From Chloroflexota bacterium (GTDB taxonomy: Bacteria; Chloroflexota; Limnocylindria; P2-11E): DNA of 35,983 bases. Each line of letters begins with the position of its first letter. Positions within the stretch are counted from its first letter, which is position 1. The stretch lies in the NCBI GenBank assembly GCA_005879975.1, contig VBIL01000159.1, forward strand, positions 1 through 35,983, read 5' to 3'. Under the pieces are notes generated by a model that searched no databases, had not been told where the DNA came from, and worked only from the letters and a program-made list of their open reading frames with translations. A program made the translations under genes and the position numbers. Positions 8,419 to 17,674 of the stretch are shown piece after piece.

Positions 8419-9903
8419 GTGTCGATCCGCCGTGCGCTCGCCATTCTCGTCGCGACCTCGCTCGCCGCCTGTGCACCAAAGACGATCCCCGCCGAGGGTC
8501 CCGCGCCGGGATCGGCGGCCGCCGCCACGGCCAGTCCGGCGCCATCGACCAACGCGTACACGCTCACGCTCGATCAGCTCAAAGCGCAATCACAGGTCCA
8601 GAACTTCGAGATCCTCGGGCACAGCTACTTCACCGGTCCGCACCTCGCATCCGGCTCGTTCGGCGCGGGCATCAACACGCCGCGTGTGTACAAGGGCATC
8701 GCCTATCTCGCGGGCTACCCCCCGACGATGTTCGGCGTGATCGTCGCCGACGTCCGCGACCCCGCGAACATGAAGATGATCTCCTTCATCCCGAACAACC
8801 CCGGCACGCGGACCGCCTACTTGCGGCTCAACACGCAGAAGATGATCCTGGTCGTCGGGTACGACGCCAACGCGGCGAATCCGATTCAGGTCCCCGCCGG
8901 CCAATCGATTAAGGGCGGTTGGGCCTTTTACGACGTAAGGGATCCCGCGAAGCCGACAAAGCTTGGCGAGTTCGTCGCGCCCGGCGCGGCGACGCACGGG
9001 TTCGAGATCGATGACCGCTACGTCTATGGCTGCGCTTCGACGACGCAAACGAAGAAGCCGGTCGGCTCTGCGCAGTCGCTGACCGTCGTCGACTATTCCG
9101 ACGCGTCGAATCCGACGCAAGCCTCGGTCTTCCACATCCAAGGCCAGTTCGAGGGCGAGAGCTACGCCGGCGACGATCTGAAGAACCCCGACGGCACGAA
9201 CCAGATCATCCAGTGCCATGAGGTGAACAAGGATGGGAACCGTCTCTGGGTCGCGTGGCGCGACGCGGGGATCCTCCTCCTCGACGCGAGCGACCCCACG
9301 AACCTGAAGCAGGTCGGCCGTTATGACTACGTGCCGCCGTACAACGGCGGATCGCTCGGCGCCGCGCACACGGCGGCGTTCGTGCCGCACACGACCCCCA
9401 ACGCGACCCTCCTGCTCACCAACGACGAGATCTTCGCCTGCCCGGCCGGTCTCGATCGGATCGTAGACGTCACGGACCCGACGCACATGACGGTCCTCTC
9501 GACGATTCGCATCCCCGAAATCGACGACAAGTACGACGCTGCGTCGGGCAAGTTCGTGTGCCCGCCAGGGCAGCAGTCAGCGCACCAGCCGTACTTCCCG
9601 CCCTACGGGAACGGCAGCCTCGTGTTCCAGGCCTGGTACGGCCAGGGCATGCGCGCGTGGGACATCTCGAATCCGTACGAGCCGAAGGAGGTCGGGCGCT
9701 TCATCTCGCCGCAGTACCTGCGCGCGCCGACCCCCAACACCTCGCCGTATTCGGACTCGGCGCTCGATCGCCACACCCGGGAGGTCTTCGTGGACCCGGA
9801 CACCAACCTCGTTTACGTGACCGACGGCAATGGCGGCGGGCTCACTGTTCTGAAGTACACGGGTCCGATCCCGGAGCGGGCGCCGATCCCCGGCGTGCGC
9901 TAG
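8419..9903 (+). CDS. LVIVD-repeat beta-propeller lipoprotein
   Basis: A 494-aa exported protein. The N-terminus is a lipoprotein signal peptide with lipobox LAAC (Cys18), followed by an Ala/Pro/Thr-rich linker to about residue 45, so it should be anchored outside the cytoplasmic membrane. The body has repeated units of the type VADVRDPANMKMISFIPNN, YDVRDPAKPTKLGEFVAP, LDASDPTNLKQVGRYDYV and WDISNPYEPKEVGRFISP, the LVIVD-type beta-propeller blades. No catalytic residues are recognisable, and such proteins are generally of unknown, probably binding, function. The start GTG 8419 is fixed by a strong purine-rich RBS. It is divergent from the HTH-M20-MFS unit and convergent with a second propeller gene. 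Confidence 0.88.
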   Translation: MSIRRALAILVATSLAACAPKTIPAEGPAPGSAAAATASPAPSTNAYTLTLDQLKAQSQVQNFEILGHSYFTGPHLASGSFGAGINTPRVYKGIAYLAGYPPTMFGVIVADVRDPANMKMISFIPNNPGTRTAYLRLNTQKMILVVGYDANAANPIQVPAGQSIKGGWAFYDVRDPAKPTKLGEFVAPGAATHGFEIDDRYVYGCASTTQTKKPVGSAQSLTVVDYSDASNPTQASVFHIQGQFEGESYAGDDLKNPDGTNQIIQCHEVNKDGNRLWVAWRDAGILLLDASDPTNLKQVGRYDYVPPYNGGSLGAAHTAAFVPHTTPNATLLLTNDEIFACPAGLDRIVDVTDPTHMTVLSTIRIPEIDDKYDAASGKFVCPPGQQSAHQPYFPPYGNGSLVFQAWYGQGMRAWDISNPYEPKEVGRFISPQYLRAPTPNTSPYSDSALDRHTREVFVDPDTNLVYVTDGNGGGLTVLKYTGPIPERAPIPGVR

Positions 9904-9912
9904 GAAAAGAGG

Positions 9913-9941
9913 GAGGCGGCCCGCGACGCGCGGGCCGCCTC
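9913..9941. terminator. Bidirectional hairpin between convergent propeller genes
   Basis: A perfect 13-bp GC-rich stem (GAGGCGGCCCGCG against its complement) closes a 3-nt ACG loop. It lies 10 nt past the LVIVD stop and 21 nt past the stop of the leftward YVTN gene. On the minus strand it is followed by a CT-rich run (CCTCTTTTCC), which suits an intrinsic terminator; the plus-strand tail is poor in T. Confidence 0.75.
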
Positions 9942-9961
9942 AGCACTTCTAACCGGATCGG

Positions 9962-11101
9962 CTACCGGTGATAGACGCCGATCCCCATCCCGCGGAGCGG
10001 AACGAAGATCTCGTTATTGATCGGGTTGGCCGCGACCGAGTGCGCGTTCGGGCCGGTGGACACATTCTGGATCCACGTGTCGGTCTTCGCGTCGATGATG
10101 CCGAGCACCGGACCGGTCGGATTGTTGCGCGCGGCCACGTAGTAGTGGTTGTCGCCTGGGTTGTACCAGACCTCGTCCGCTCCGCTGACCTGGGCGATAG
10201 TTGCAACGATGGCGCCGCTGCGGGCGTCCATCACCTGCACCGCCGTCGGATCGCTGCAGCCGAGGAGCAGATGCTGCTTCGGGCCGAGGGCGAGGCCGGC
10301 GGGCTGGCAGTTCTGCACGGGGAATGTCCCGACGCGTGAGCGCGTCTTTGGATCGATGACGACGACGCCGCCGTTGGCCGCGTTCGCGCCGATCTGCGGG
10401 ATCGACATGTAGAAGAGACGCGTTTGGGGATCCCAGACCGGCTGCTCGACCCCATTCGTCGCGTCGTCGAGCGGGATCCTGGCGACGACTGCGCGGGTCT
10501 GGGTGTCGATCAGCGACGCGAATGGTGGGGCGTCCGCGTCGTTGGCAATAAGGATCAGCTTGTCCTTCTGGTCGTACGCGAGCTCGTCCGCGCGGGCTGT
10601 GCCGCCGGTCGAGATCGATGCGACGATCGTGTCGGTCCGCAGATCGATGACCTTCACCGTGCTATCCCCATCGCCGGCCCAGAGCTCGTGGCGGTCGCGC
10701 ACGCCGACGATCCCGTCCGGACCGGAGGTGTCGTTGTTGCCTGTGAAGCCGACGAAGCCCGCAACCCGCGTCTCGAACGTGTTCGACGAGGCGTTGAAGA
10801 TATCCACGGCCTTGTTCGAGCGATCGGCGAGGAAATAGGTCTGATTCGATCGCTCGTCGGACTTACTGGAGCGGTCACCGCGGTCGTCGGTGTTACTCGA
10901 GCGATCGTCCTCATTGTCGGTCTGGCTCGATCGCTCCACGATGCTGATGTCGAAGCTCGTCAAGGGATTGCCGGGGACCGTGATGAGCGCGATCTGGTGG
11001 TAGGTCGCGGCGGTGTTGTCAGCAAGTGCCGGTGTACCTGGGCTGCCGGCGAGGATGACGACGGCAGCGACGACGAGCGGGCTCAGGAATCTCGCGTTCA
11101 T
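9962..11101 (-). CDS. Secreted YVTN-type beta-propeller protein with low-complexity insert
   Basis: A 379-aa protein with a signal peptide (hydrophobic core to about residue 20, likely cleavage near ALA at 25-27). The rest is a seven-bladed-type propeller with units such as DSTVKVIDLRTDTIVASIST, ASLIDTQTRAVVARIPLDDA and VMDARSGAIVATIAQVSG, the pattern of YVTN/surface-antigen propellers. Function is unknown; binding or a redox-carrier role is possible. In the first blade, residues 57-86 are an unusual Asp/Arg/Ser-rich insert with repeated DRSS units. ATG 11101 has a good AGGAGG about 8 nt upstream. It is convergent with another secreted propeller gene and they share a terminator, but nothing in the sequence proves they work together. 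Confidence 0.88.
   Translation of the reverse strand: MNARFLSPLVVAAVVILAGSPGTPALADNTAATYHQIALITVPGNPLTSFDISIVERSSQTDNEDDRSSNTDDRGDRSSKSDERSNQTYFLADRSNKAVDIFNASSNTFETRVAGFVGFTGNNDTSGPDGIVGVRDRHELWAGDGDSTVKVIDLRTDTIVASISTGGTARADELAYDQKDKLILIANDADAPPFASLIDTQTRAVVARIPLDDATNGVEQPVWDPQTRLFYMSIPQIGANAANGGVVVIDPKTRSRVGTFPVQNCQPAGLALGPKQHLLLGCSDPTAVQVMDARSGAIVATIAQVSGADEVWYNPGDNHYYVAARNNPTGPVLGIIDAKTDTWIQNVSTGPNAHSVAANPINNEIFVPLRGMGIGVYHR
10844..10933 (-). repeat. Coding microrepeat: DRSS(N/K)xDxR units
   Basis: Thirty codons inside the YVTN propeller gene encode ERSSQTDNED, DRSSNTDDRG, DRSSKSDERS in three degenerate 10-residue units. The surrounding sequence (SFDISIVE before, NQTYFLADRSNKAVDIF after) reads as one continuous blade without it, so it looks like an expansion in a surface loop. 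Confidence 0.7.
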
Positions 11102-11166
11102 GGCGTGCTCCTCCTGCGCAATTGACCGGCAGGATTATCAAAGAGAGGTGGCGACTCAGTGCTTGG

Positions 11167-11256
11167 CTAAGCGGTGCTGAGCGCGGCCCGCTTCATCTGG
11201 CCGATCGCGCGGTCGCGGCACCTCGAGCAGCTCATCGTCCGCGCAACGCGGATCCC
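11167..11256 (-). pseudogene. Decayed duplicate of the typA 3' end
   Basis: On the minus strand this stretch resembles the end of typA in the same order but with gaps. A 32-bp block at 11183-11214 is identical to 11661-11692 (encoding [11 protein letters not shown]). A block at 11220-11243 matches 11745-11768 with two mismatches (encoding DDELLEV). A short GCGGATCCC at 11248-11256 matches 11801-11809. About 54 bp and 34 bp are missing between the blocks and the frame is broken, so it is a relic and not a gene. It ends in its own TAG at 11169-11167. Confidence 0.75.
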
Positions 11257-11282
11257 GGTCTACCGGGCCATCGCCTCGCTAA

Positions 11283-11644
11283 TCACACCGAACGTCTGCG
11301 CGGAAGGACGAGTGCCAACGCCGACGGCACCGTGTAGAGCACGAGCCATGTACGCCAGGCGAGGCCGGGCAGAAGTACGTTGAGGTCGAGCGAGTCGCGA
11401 TACCACCAGATCGCGACCAGCATCAGCGCCGGGACCGTCGCGGCCAGGCCGTGGCCGATGCGCAGATCGCGGAGCGTGGCGGCCTCGCCGCCGCGCCGCC
11501 AGACGAAGAACGACGTCCCGACGAGCGTGAACGCGATGATCCCGTCGACGATCCCGCCCCACGACGGAAGATCGGAGCGAGTGCTGGCGATGAGCAGCAG
11601 AGCAATCGAGGCCACGAGCTGAGCGAGCCCCAGCGGGACGAGGA

Positions 11645-11648
<4 letters not shown>
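11283..11648 (-). CDS. Small three- to four-span membrane protein, probable CTG start
   Basis: Hydrophobic protein of unknown function. From the canonical GTG 11615 it has 110 aa, but that start cuts through the first membrane span. The frame is open upstream, and CTG 11648-11646 overlaps the TGA of typA as CTGA, giving residues [20 protein letters not shown] as a full TM1 (121 aa in all). A GGGAG sequence lies 7 nt before this CTG, which supports it. Further spans are near [35 protein letters not shown] and [16 protein letters not shown]. The C-terminus is Arg-rich (LPRRRSV). It is probably co-translated with typA. The gene lies between the real typA 3' end and the decayed copy. Confidence 0.65.
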
Positions 11649-13480
<1,832 letters not shown>

Positions 13481-13535
13481 CTGTTAATTGTCGGGCACGG
13501 ACACCAGGCTGACCCCTGCGTGGGTGGAAGTTCGC

Positions 13536-14180
13536 CTAAGCGACGTTAACGACGAAGGTGAATGTCGCCGTCGCCGGGCTCGTGTTGGTGTTCAGCTTTA
13601 CCAGCATCTGCGAGCTGTAGATCGAGTCGCCCTCGTTCTGCGACACCCCCGGAAAGAAGAGCTGCGATGTGTACGTCGTTCCGTTGACCGTCACCTTGAA
13701 GTGGATGTGCTCGGTCCGGCCGGGGTAGAGGCCCGGGATCACGGTCTCGAGGCGATACGCGCCGCTCGCGGTGGTGAGCTGCCAGCCACGTAGCGTGTAG
13801 CCCGAGTTGTCGTAGTTACCGTTTCCGTCGGCCTGCCAGAAGTCGAGCTTCGCGTTCGCGATCGGCTGGCATGACTTCGAGACGACGTATCCCGTAAGGG
13901 TCAGCGGAGTGCCCGCAACTCCCGCGGTGCGCAGTGCCGCGTTCTGTGGGGGATTGGCCTTGTAGTAGGGACCTTCGGTGAGCTCGACGATCGGTTGCGC
14001 GGGCGCCGTGCAGGCGAGCGCGGTGCCGGCAGCGGGTGCCGAGGACGCTGCGGTCGAGGAAGCTGCGCTCGTGGTCGGTGTGGGCGTCGCGCTCGCGAGC
14101 GTGAGCGTCTGGCCACCACCGCCGCACGCGGCGAGGAACGCTGTCGCTAACGCCAAAACGATGATGCGCACGAACGACAT
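13536..14180 (-). CDS. Intradiol ring-cleavage dioxygenase-like lipoprotein
   Basis: A 214-aa exported protein with lipobox FLAAC (Cys19) and a Thr/Ser/Ala/Pro-rich linker (about 25-55). The globular part has the intradiol dioxygenase core: TEGPYY at 68-73, DFWQADGNGNY at 103-113, LRGWQLTTASGAYRLETVIP, and LYPGRTEHIHFKV at 151-163. The iron ligands expected by analogy with protocatechuate 3,4-dioxygenase are Tyr113, Tyr152, His158 and His160, and all are present. The family uses Fe(III) to open catechol-type rings, but secreted lipoprotein versions have rarely been tied to a substrate. ATG 14180 lacks a clear RBS. The gene stands alone without other aromatic-degradation genes nearby. Confidence 0.88.
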   Translation of the reverse strand: MSFVRIIVLALATAFLAACGGGGQTLTLASATPTPTTSAASSTAASSAPAAGTALACTAPAQPIVELTEGPYYKANPPQNAALRTAGVAGTPLTLTGYVVSKSCQPIANAKLDFWQADGNGNYDNSGYTLRGWQLTTASGAYRLETVIPGLYPGRTEHIHFKVTVNGTTYTSQLFFPGVSQNEGDSIYSSQMLVKLNTNTSPATATFTFVVNVA

Positions 14181-14230
14181 GATGGAGCGTGTCGCGCTAA
14201 GAGCGCACTAAGAGTTGCCTAGGTGTTCGC

Positions 14231-14803
14231 TCAGCATCTCGCGGGCTTTCCTTTCGGCGTCTGGGGTGGCGGTGGAACGATGTCGAACAGCTTCGCGAGC
14301 TCGGCCGGCATCACGTGCGAGGGCTCCTCATCGAAGATCGCGCTCGTCCGCTCGAGCGCGCGCGCGACGAGCCCGCTGCAGATCAGCTGGCCGGCGAACC
14401 CGAAGCTCAGCTTCGCTCCGGTGAGCAATGAGATCGTGATGCTGACGATCGTCGCCCAGTCGTACCGCGCGCCGATCCAGTGTTCCGCGAACGCGACCAT
14501 CTCCGCCCGGTCCTCGGCCGATGCGTCGATGTGGACGACCGTGTACTGGGTGTCCTTGTAGGCGGCGAGCGTGTTTCGCCGTACACCGGGACCGAGCGCT
14601 TCGATGAGCCTGCCGTCGGCCGAGACGATCAGCGCGCTGTGGTTCCAGTAGGTGTAGGGCTGGTCTTTGCCCATGAAGCGGAGCCCTTGCCCAAAATGGA
14701 TAACTCGGCTCCAGAACTCGCCGCCGTGCGTGAGGATGAAGTCGCCGGGCAGAGGATCGGGATCGGCCTGGCCCGGTGGGATGTGCTCGAATCGGACCTT
14801 CAC
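14231..14803 (-). CDS. YiiX/permuted NlpC-P60-like cysteine hydrolase
   Basis: A 190-aa cytoplasmic protein (no signal peptide). It carries the permuted papain-like pattern: a His in YWNHSALIV (His55) comes before the nucleophile Cys in QLICSGLVARAL (Cys142), with GDFILTHGG near the N-terminus and IGARYDWATIVSI in the middle. This order matches the YiiX/DUF830 and NlpC/P60 permuted group, thiol hydrolases acting on amide or ester bonds; the substrate (peptidoglycan peptide or lipid) is unknown. The start is GTG 14803; a TAACCT element lies 9 nt upstream, so the mRNA leader may be very short. The C-terminus is Pro/Lys-rich. Confidence 0.8.
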   Translation of the reverse strand: MKVRFEHIPPGQADPDPLPGDFILTHGGEFWSRVIHFGQGLRFMGKDQPYTYWNHSALIVSADGRLIEALGPGVRRNTLAAYKDTQYTVVHIDASAEDRAEMVAFAEHWIGARYDWATIVSITISLLTGAKLSFGFAGQLICSGLVARALERTSAIFDEEPSHVMPAELAKLFDIVPPPPQTPKGKPARC

Positions 14804-14849
14804 TGCTCGTCGAGGTTAACGGGGCGCGCGCTCTGCACGTACGGCACGT

Positions 14850-15239
14850 GTGGCCAGGCCGCACGGGACGAAGCTCCGGACGTTCACGGTCTCCGGCGCC
14901 CCGCCCGACGAGCTACCGAGTCGGTCTCGACCGCACAAGCCACCCGCGAAAGAGCTTTCCGCGCGGAAGGCCGCCGCGCTCTCCAGCGGCGGCGGAAGGC
15001 TTCCGCCGAAGATCCGCGAGAAGCTCGACCAGGACGCGATGCGAGTCCGGGTCCATCCTGCCAAGCCCATCAGGCGCACGCCGACCCGGACGCGATCCGG
15101 CAAACGCGAGCCACGCGGCGGGGCTCACGATCACGCCGCCGAGATGCGTGATGCGCTCCCGTCAAGGCGTGGCGGCAACCGGGCCCCGGACCCTGGGACG
15201 CGACGCGCTAGTGAAGCGCGCAAGGCGCCGCGTCACTAG
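14850..15239 (+). CDS. Uncertain small basic hypothetical protein
   Basis: Not recognised. A 129-aa frame starting at GTG 14850, very rich in Arg/Lys/Pro, with a fairly ordered middle (KELSARKAAALSSGGGRLPP, then KIREKLDQDAMRVRVHP). Third codon positions are mostly G/C, as in neighbouring real genes, which favours this frame over the shorter frames on either strand. However, the last 40 residues look unstructured and no RBS is visible. It fills the only sizeable gap (14804-15248) in the window; the alternative is that this stretch is noncoding. Confidence 0.35.
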   Translation: MARPHGTKLRTFTVSGAPPDELPSRSRPHKPPAKELSARKAAALSSGGGRLPPKIREKLDQDAMRVRVHPAKPIRRTPTRTRSGKREPRGGAHDHAAEMRDALPSRRGGNRAPDPGTRRASEARKAPRH

Positions 15240-15240
15240 C
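15207..15240. terminator. Hairpin at the end of the MBL-fold gene
   Basis: GCTAGTGA at 15207-15214 pairs perfectly with TCACTAGC at 15233-15240, with further GC-rich pairing possible inside the 18-nt loop. It lies just past the stop of the leftward MBL gene and overlaps the end of the doubtful rightward frame. No T run follows. Confidence 0.5.
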
Positions 15241-15248
15241 CGGCGCTG

Positions 15249-16070
15249 TCAGTCGCGCGCGTCCGCGCCGATCCAGCGCAGGTAGCGGCTCGCCGATCTC
15301 TCGATCGCTTTGATGCCGCCCGCCGGCACGACACGATCCCACCACCCGCCGTAGATGCGGTCGAAACGATACGGGCGGACACGCTCGACGATGCGGCGTA
15401 TCTCCTTCGCCGGGAGCGGAATGAGGTTGGGATAGCTCCGCATGAAGCTGACGAAGCGGATGTCGGGAACGACGGTGATCGTGTCGCCGACCAGGAGCGC
15501 GCCACGTCCTTCCGCACCCTCCGCCCAGTGCAAGACCGCGCTCCCCTCGAAATGACCGCCGCATTGGACGAGCGTGACACCGGGAAGCACCTCGCGCGTT
15601 CCTTCCCAGGTGACGATCGCGGGATCGTCGTACCGCACCCACGAGCGGTCGGCGGCGGGAATGTAGATCGGCGCGCCGCCGAAGGCCCTGCTCCACTCGA
15701 CCATCGCGCCGTAGAAGTGCGGATGCGACATCGCGATGCCGCCGATGCCGCCCCGCGCGCCGATCGCGGCGATGGCCCGGTCATCGATGTACCCGATGCA
15801 GTCCCAGAGGATGTTGCCGGCGGGCGTCCGCACAAGCAGCGCGCGCTGCCCGATGCCGAGTGATGGATCGACGCCGACGCCCGTGAGGTCAGGCTCGAGC
15901 TCGCGCAGCTCGGTTCGGTGACCCTTGGCGCGCAGCGCCGCGAGCGTCGTCCACGCCTGCCCGCCCTGGCGGACGTACTGTCGCTCGTCCTCGCAGATGG
16001 GGCAGCGCGCCGGTTCTCCGTTGGTGGGCGCCTCCTGCACGGCGCAGGTCGCGCAGATGAAGCTTTCCAC
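15249..16070 (-). CDS. MBL-fold metallo-hydrolase with N-terminal Cys4 knuckle
   Basis: A 273-aa cytoplasmic protein. The first 30 residues contain CATC and CPIC pairs spaced like a zinc ribbon or knuckle. The rest is a metallo-beta-lactamase fold: PAGNILWDCIGYID, then SHPHFYGAMVEW in place of the usual HxHxDH, CGGHFEGSAVLHW for the next metal His, and LLVGDTITVVPD for the bridging Asp. The Asp of HxHxDH is replaced (HPHFYG), so metal binding may be altered; such variants exist in uncharacterised MBL subfamilies. The start GTG 16070 lies 1 nt after the stop of the upstream MFS gene, so the two form an operon. Substrate unknown. Confidence 0.85.
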   Translation of the reverse strand: MESFICATCAVQEAPTNGEPARCPICEDERQYVRQGGQAWTTLAALRAKGHRTELRELEPDLTGVGVDPSLGIGQRALLVRTPAGNILWDCIGYIDDRAIAAIGARGGIGGIAMSHPHFYGAMVEWSRAFGGAPIYIPAADRSWVRYDDPAIVTWEGTREVLPGVTLVQCGGHFEGSAVLHWAEGAEGRGALLVGDTITVVPDIRFVSFMRSYPNLIPLPAKEIRRIVERVRPYRFDRIYGGWWDRVVPAGGIKAIERSASRYLRWIGADARD

Positions 16071-16071
16071 G

Positions 16072-17337
16072 CTATTCGGCCGCGCCCTGCTGAGCAGCCT
16101 CGCGCTCGTCCGCGACGGGTTCGTTGAGGTTGTAGCGGCGCAGCGGTGTGAAGTAGGTCACGGCCACCGCGAGCAGCGCCGAGGCGCCGGCAACGGCGAA
16201 AGCGGCGGACGAGCTCGCGGCGACGACGACGAACGACAGGAACGGCGCCGAGAAGCTGTTCGAAATGAGCACGATCGTACGGAAGGCGCCGTTTGCGCGA
16301 CCGCGGATGCGCGCTGGCACCTCCCGCTGCCGCGGCACGAAGGCATAGATGATGAAGCCCATCCACGCGGTCTCACGGGCCGCGAAGCCGGCGACGATGA
16401 GCCGCCAGTCCCGCGCGAGCGCGGTGAGCGCGACGATCACGCCTGCCGCTGCTGCGGAGCCGAGCAGCGTGTGGCCCAGCGGCCGGCCTCGCGCGAGGCG
16501 CGGCGCGATGAAGCTCGCGAGGACCGTCACCGCGCCGGCGAACGAGAGCGCGATGCCGATCGTCAGTTCGTCGAGTCGATTCTCCTCGCGCAGGACGTAG
16601 AGCACGAGCGTTTGGATGCCCTGCTGTCCGAGGTTCGCGATGAACATGAGCACGAGCAGCCACCTGAGGACCTGGCTCCGCCACACGAAGCTGAAGCCCT
16701 CGCCGAGCTCGCGAGCGATGTTCCCAGGCGTGATCGCCGTCTTCGGCCGGTCCACGTCGTAGATCGGCGGCATCAGGACGAAGACGAAGAGCGTCGGCAC
16801 GAACGCCAGTGCGGCGATGTACATCGCGTTCGCGGTCCCGAACGCCGCGATCGCGAGGCCGCCGATGGTCGGGCCGACGACCCGCGCGGAGCGATCGATG
16901 CCAAAGTACGCGGCGTTCGCACTGGTGAGCTCATCCGGCTCGACGAGCGCGGGGACCACGCTGAAGTCGGTGGTCACGCCCCATGCGACCTCGACGGTCC
17001 CGAGCAGGAATCCGATGACGTAGAGAAGGTTCAGCGAGAAGATGCCGGCGGCGACCGAGAGCGGGATCGCGAGCGTCAACGCGACGCTCGTGGCATCACA
17101 GGCAATGAGGAGCTTCCGCTTGTCCGCCCGGTCAATGAGGACGCCGAGAAGGCCGCCGAAGAAAACGTAGGGCAGCGCCTGCACGAGCCGCAACGTCGCC
17201 GCGGCCGCAATGGAATGCGTTAGGTCGAGGATGAGGAGCGGTAATGCGAGGCGCGCGACCTCGTCGCCCACTCCTCCGAGACCGACCGATCCGGCGAACG
17301 CGGCGAACCAGGGATGGCGCAAAGGGCCCAATCGCAT
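16072..17337 (-). CDS. MFS transporter (EntS/MFS_3-like)
   Basis: A permease of about 421 aa with 12 predicted spans. It belongs to the MFS_3 type of exporters, with GGLLGVLIDRADKRKLLIA as the loop 2-3 motif and VPALVEPDELTSANAAYFG as the family-typical loop after TM5. A GTG at 17370 would add 11 residues (MNTGSFVCSPA), but ATG 17337 (MRLGPLRHPWFAAF) is the more likely start, because TATGCT, close to the -10 consensus, ends 8 nt before it and a longer start would lie upstream of that promoter. The C-terminal tail is short and charged. Substrate unknown; it is co-transcribed with the MBL-fold gene. Confidence 0.88.
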   Translation of the reverse strand: MRLGPLRHPWFAAFAGSVGLGGVGDEVARLALPLLILDLTHSIAAAATLRLVQALPYVFFGGLLGVLIDRADKRKLLIACDATSVALTLAIPLSVAAGIFSLNLLYVIGFLLGTVEVAWGVTTDFSVVPALVEPDELTSANAAYFGIDRSARVVGPTIGGLAIAAFGTANAMYIAALAFVPTLFVFVLMPPIYDVDRPKTAITPGNIARELGEGFSFVWRSQVLRWLLVLMFIANLGQQGIQTLVLYVLREENRLDELTIGIALSFAGAVTVLASFIAPRLARGRPLGHTLLGSAAAAGVIVALTALARDWRLIVAGFAARETAWMGFIIYAFVPRQREVPARIRGRANGAFRTIVLISNSFSAPFLSFVVVAASSSAAFAVAGASALLAVAVTYFTPLRRYNLNEPVADEREAAQQGAAE

Positions 17338-17351
17338 CGCGGGTGAGCATA
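17335..17351 (-). promoter_or_regulatory. Leaderless-type -10 (TATGCT) of the MFS gene
   Basis: Minus-strand TATGCT at 17351-17346, then 8 nt (CACCCGCG), then ATG 17337. There is no Shine-Dalgarno between them, so the transcript would have almost no leader. This decides for ATG 17337 over GTG 17370. Confidence 0.5.
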
Positions 17352-17419
17352 CGAACGAGCCCGTGTTCACGGCATGCTGCTTGCGAGTGTGTCGGGCGAT
17401 TTAGCACGAGGAGGTACTC

Positions 17420-17611
17420 ATGGGCCAGGTCAACGTGAACCCGCCGAGTGGACCGGTCGTGACGAATGACGGTGGATTTGGTGCTGGAATGATCATCGGG
17501 ATCATCCTGCTCATCCTCATCGTCCTCGTCCTGATCTTCTACGCGGGTCCGCAGATCTTCAACTCAGGCACGAACACGCGGTCCTTCCTGGACATCCTCA
17601 CGCTCGTCTAA
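17420..17611 (+). CDS. Small single-pass membrane protein
   Basis: A 63-aa protein. An N-terminal Asn/Pro/Gly/Val-rich segment (GQVNVNPPSGPVVTNDGG) leads into one strong membrane span (about residues 23-43, MIIGIILLILIVLVLIFYA), then a short polar tail. Similar tiny proteins with a VNVNPP start seem common in Chloroflexota and actinobacterial genomes; their function is not known to me. A strong RBS (GAGGAGG about 6 nt before ATG) suggests good expression. A hairpin follows the stop. Confidence 0.75.
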   Translation: MGQVNVNPPSGPVVTNDGGFGAGMIIGIILLILIVLVLIFYAGPQIFNSGTNTRSFLDILTLV

Positions 17612-17631
17612 CCAAAACGTAAGCACAGCGC

Positions 17632-17660
17632 GGTGGCGCCGGCACAAGACCGGCGCCATC
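17632..17660 (+). terminator. Hairpin after the small membrane gene
   Basis: TGGCGCCGG at 17634-17642 pairs with CCGGCGCCA at 17650-17658 around a 7-nt loop, extended by G-T and G-C pairs to 17632 and 17660. It separates the 63-aa gene from the arsenate-reductase-like gene, whose start is 15 nt further on; it has no T tract, so it may attenuate rather than stop transcription. Confidence 0.5.
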
Positions 17661-17674
17661 GCCATGCTTACCTT

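Noticed and set aside
7671-8912. A 413-aa open frame on the plus strand across the HTH gene and the lipoprotein start
   Set aside because: Shadow of two well-supported genes; no RBS and no recognisable domain.
15925-17223. A 432-aa open frame on the plus strand opposite the MFS gene
   Set aside because: Antisense shadow: mostly Arg/Glu/Asp/His, no domain, no RBS, while the minus frame is a complete transporter.
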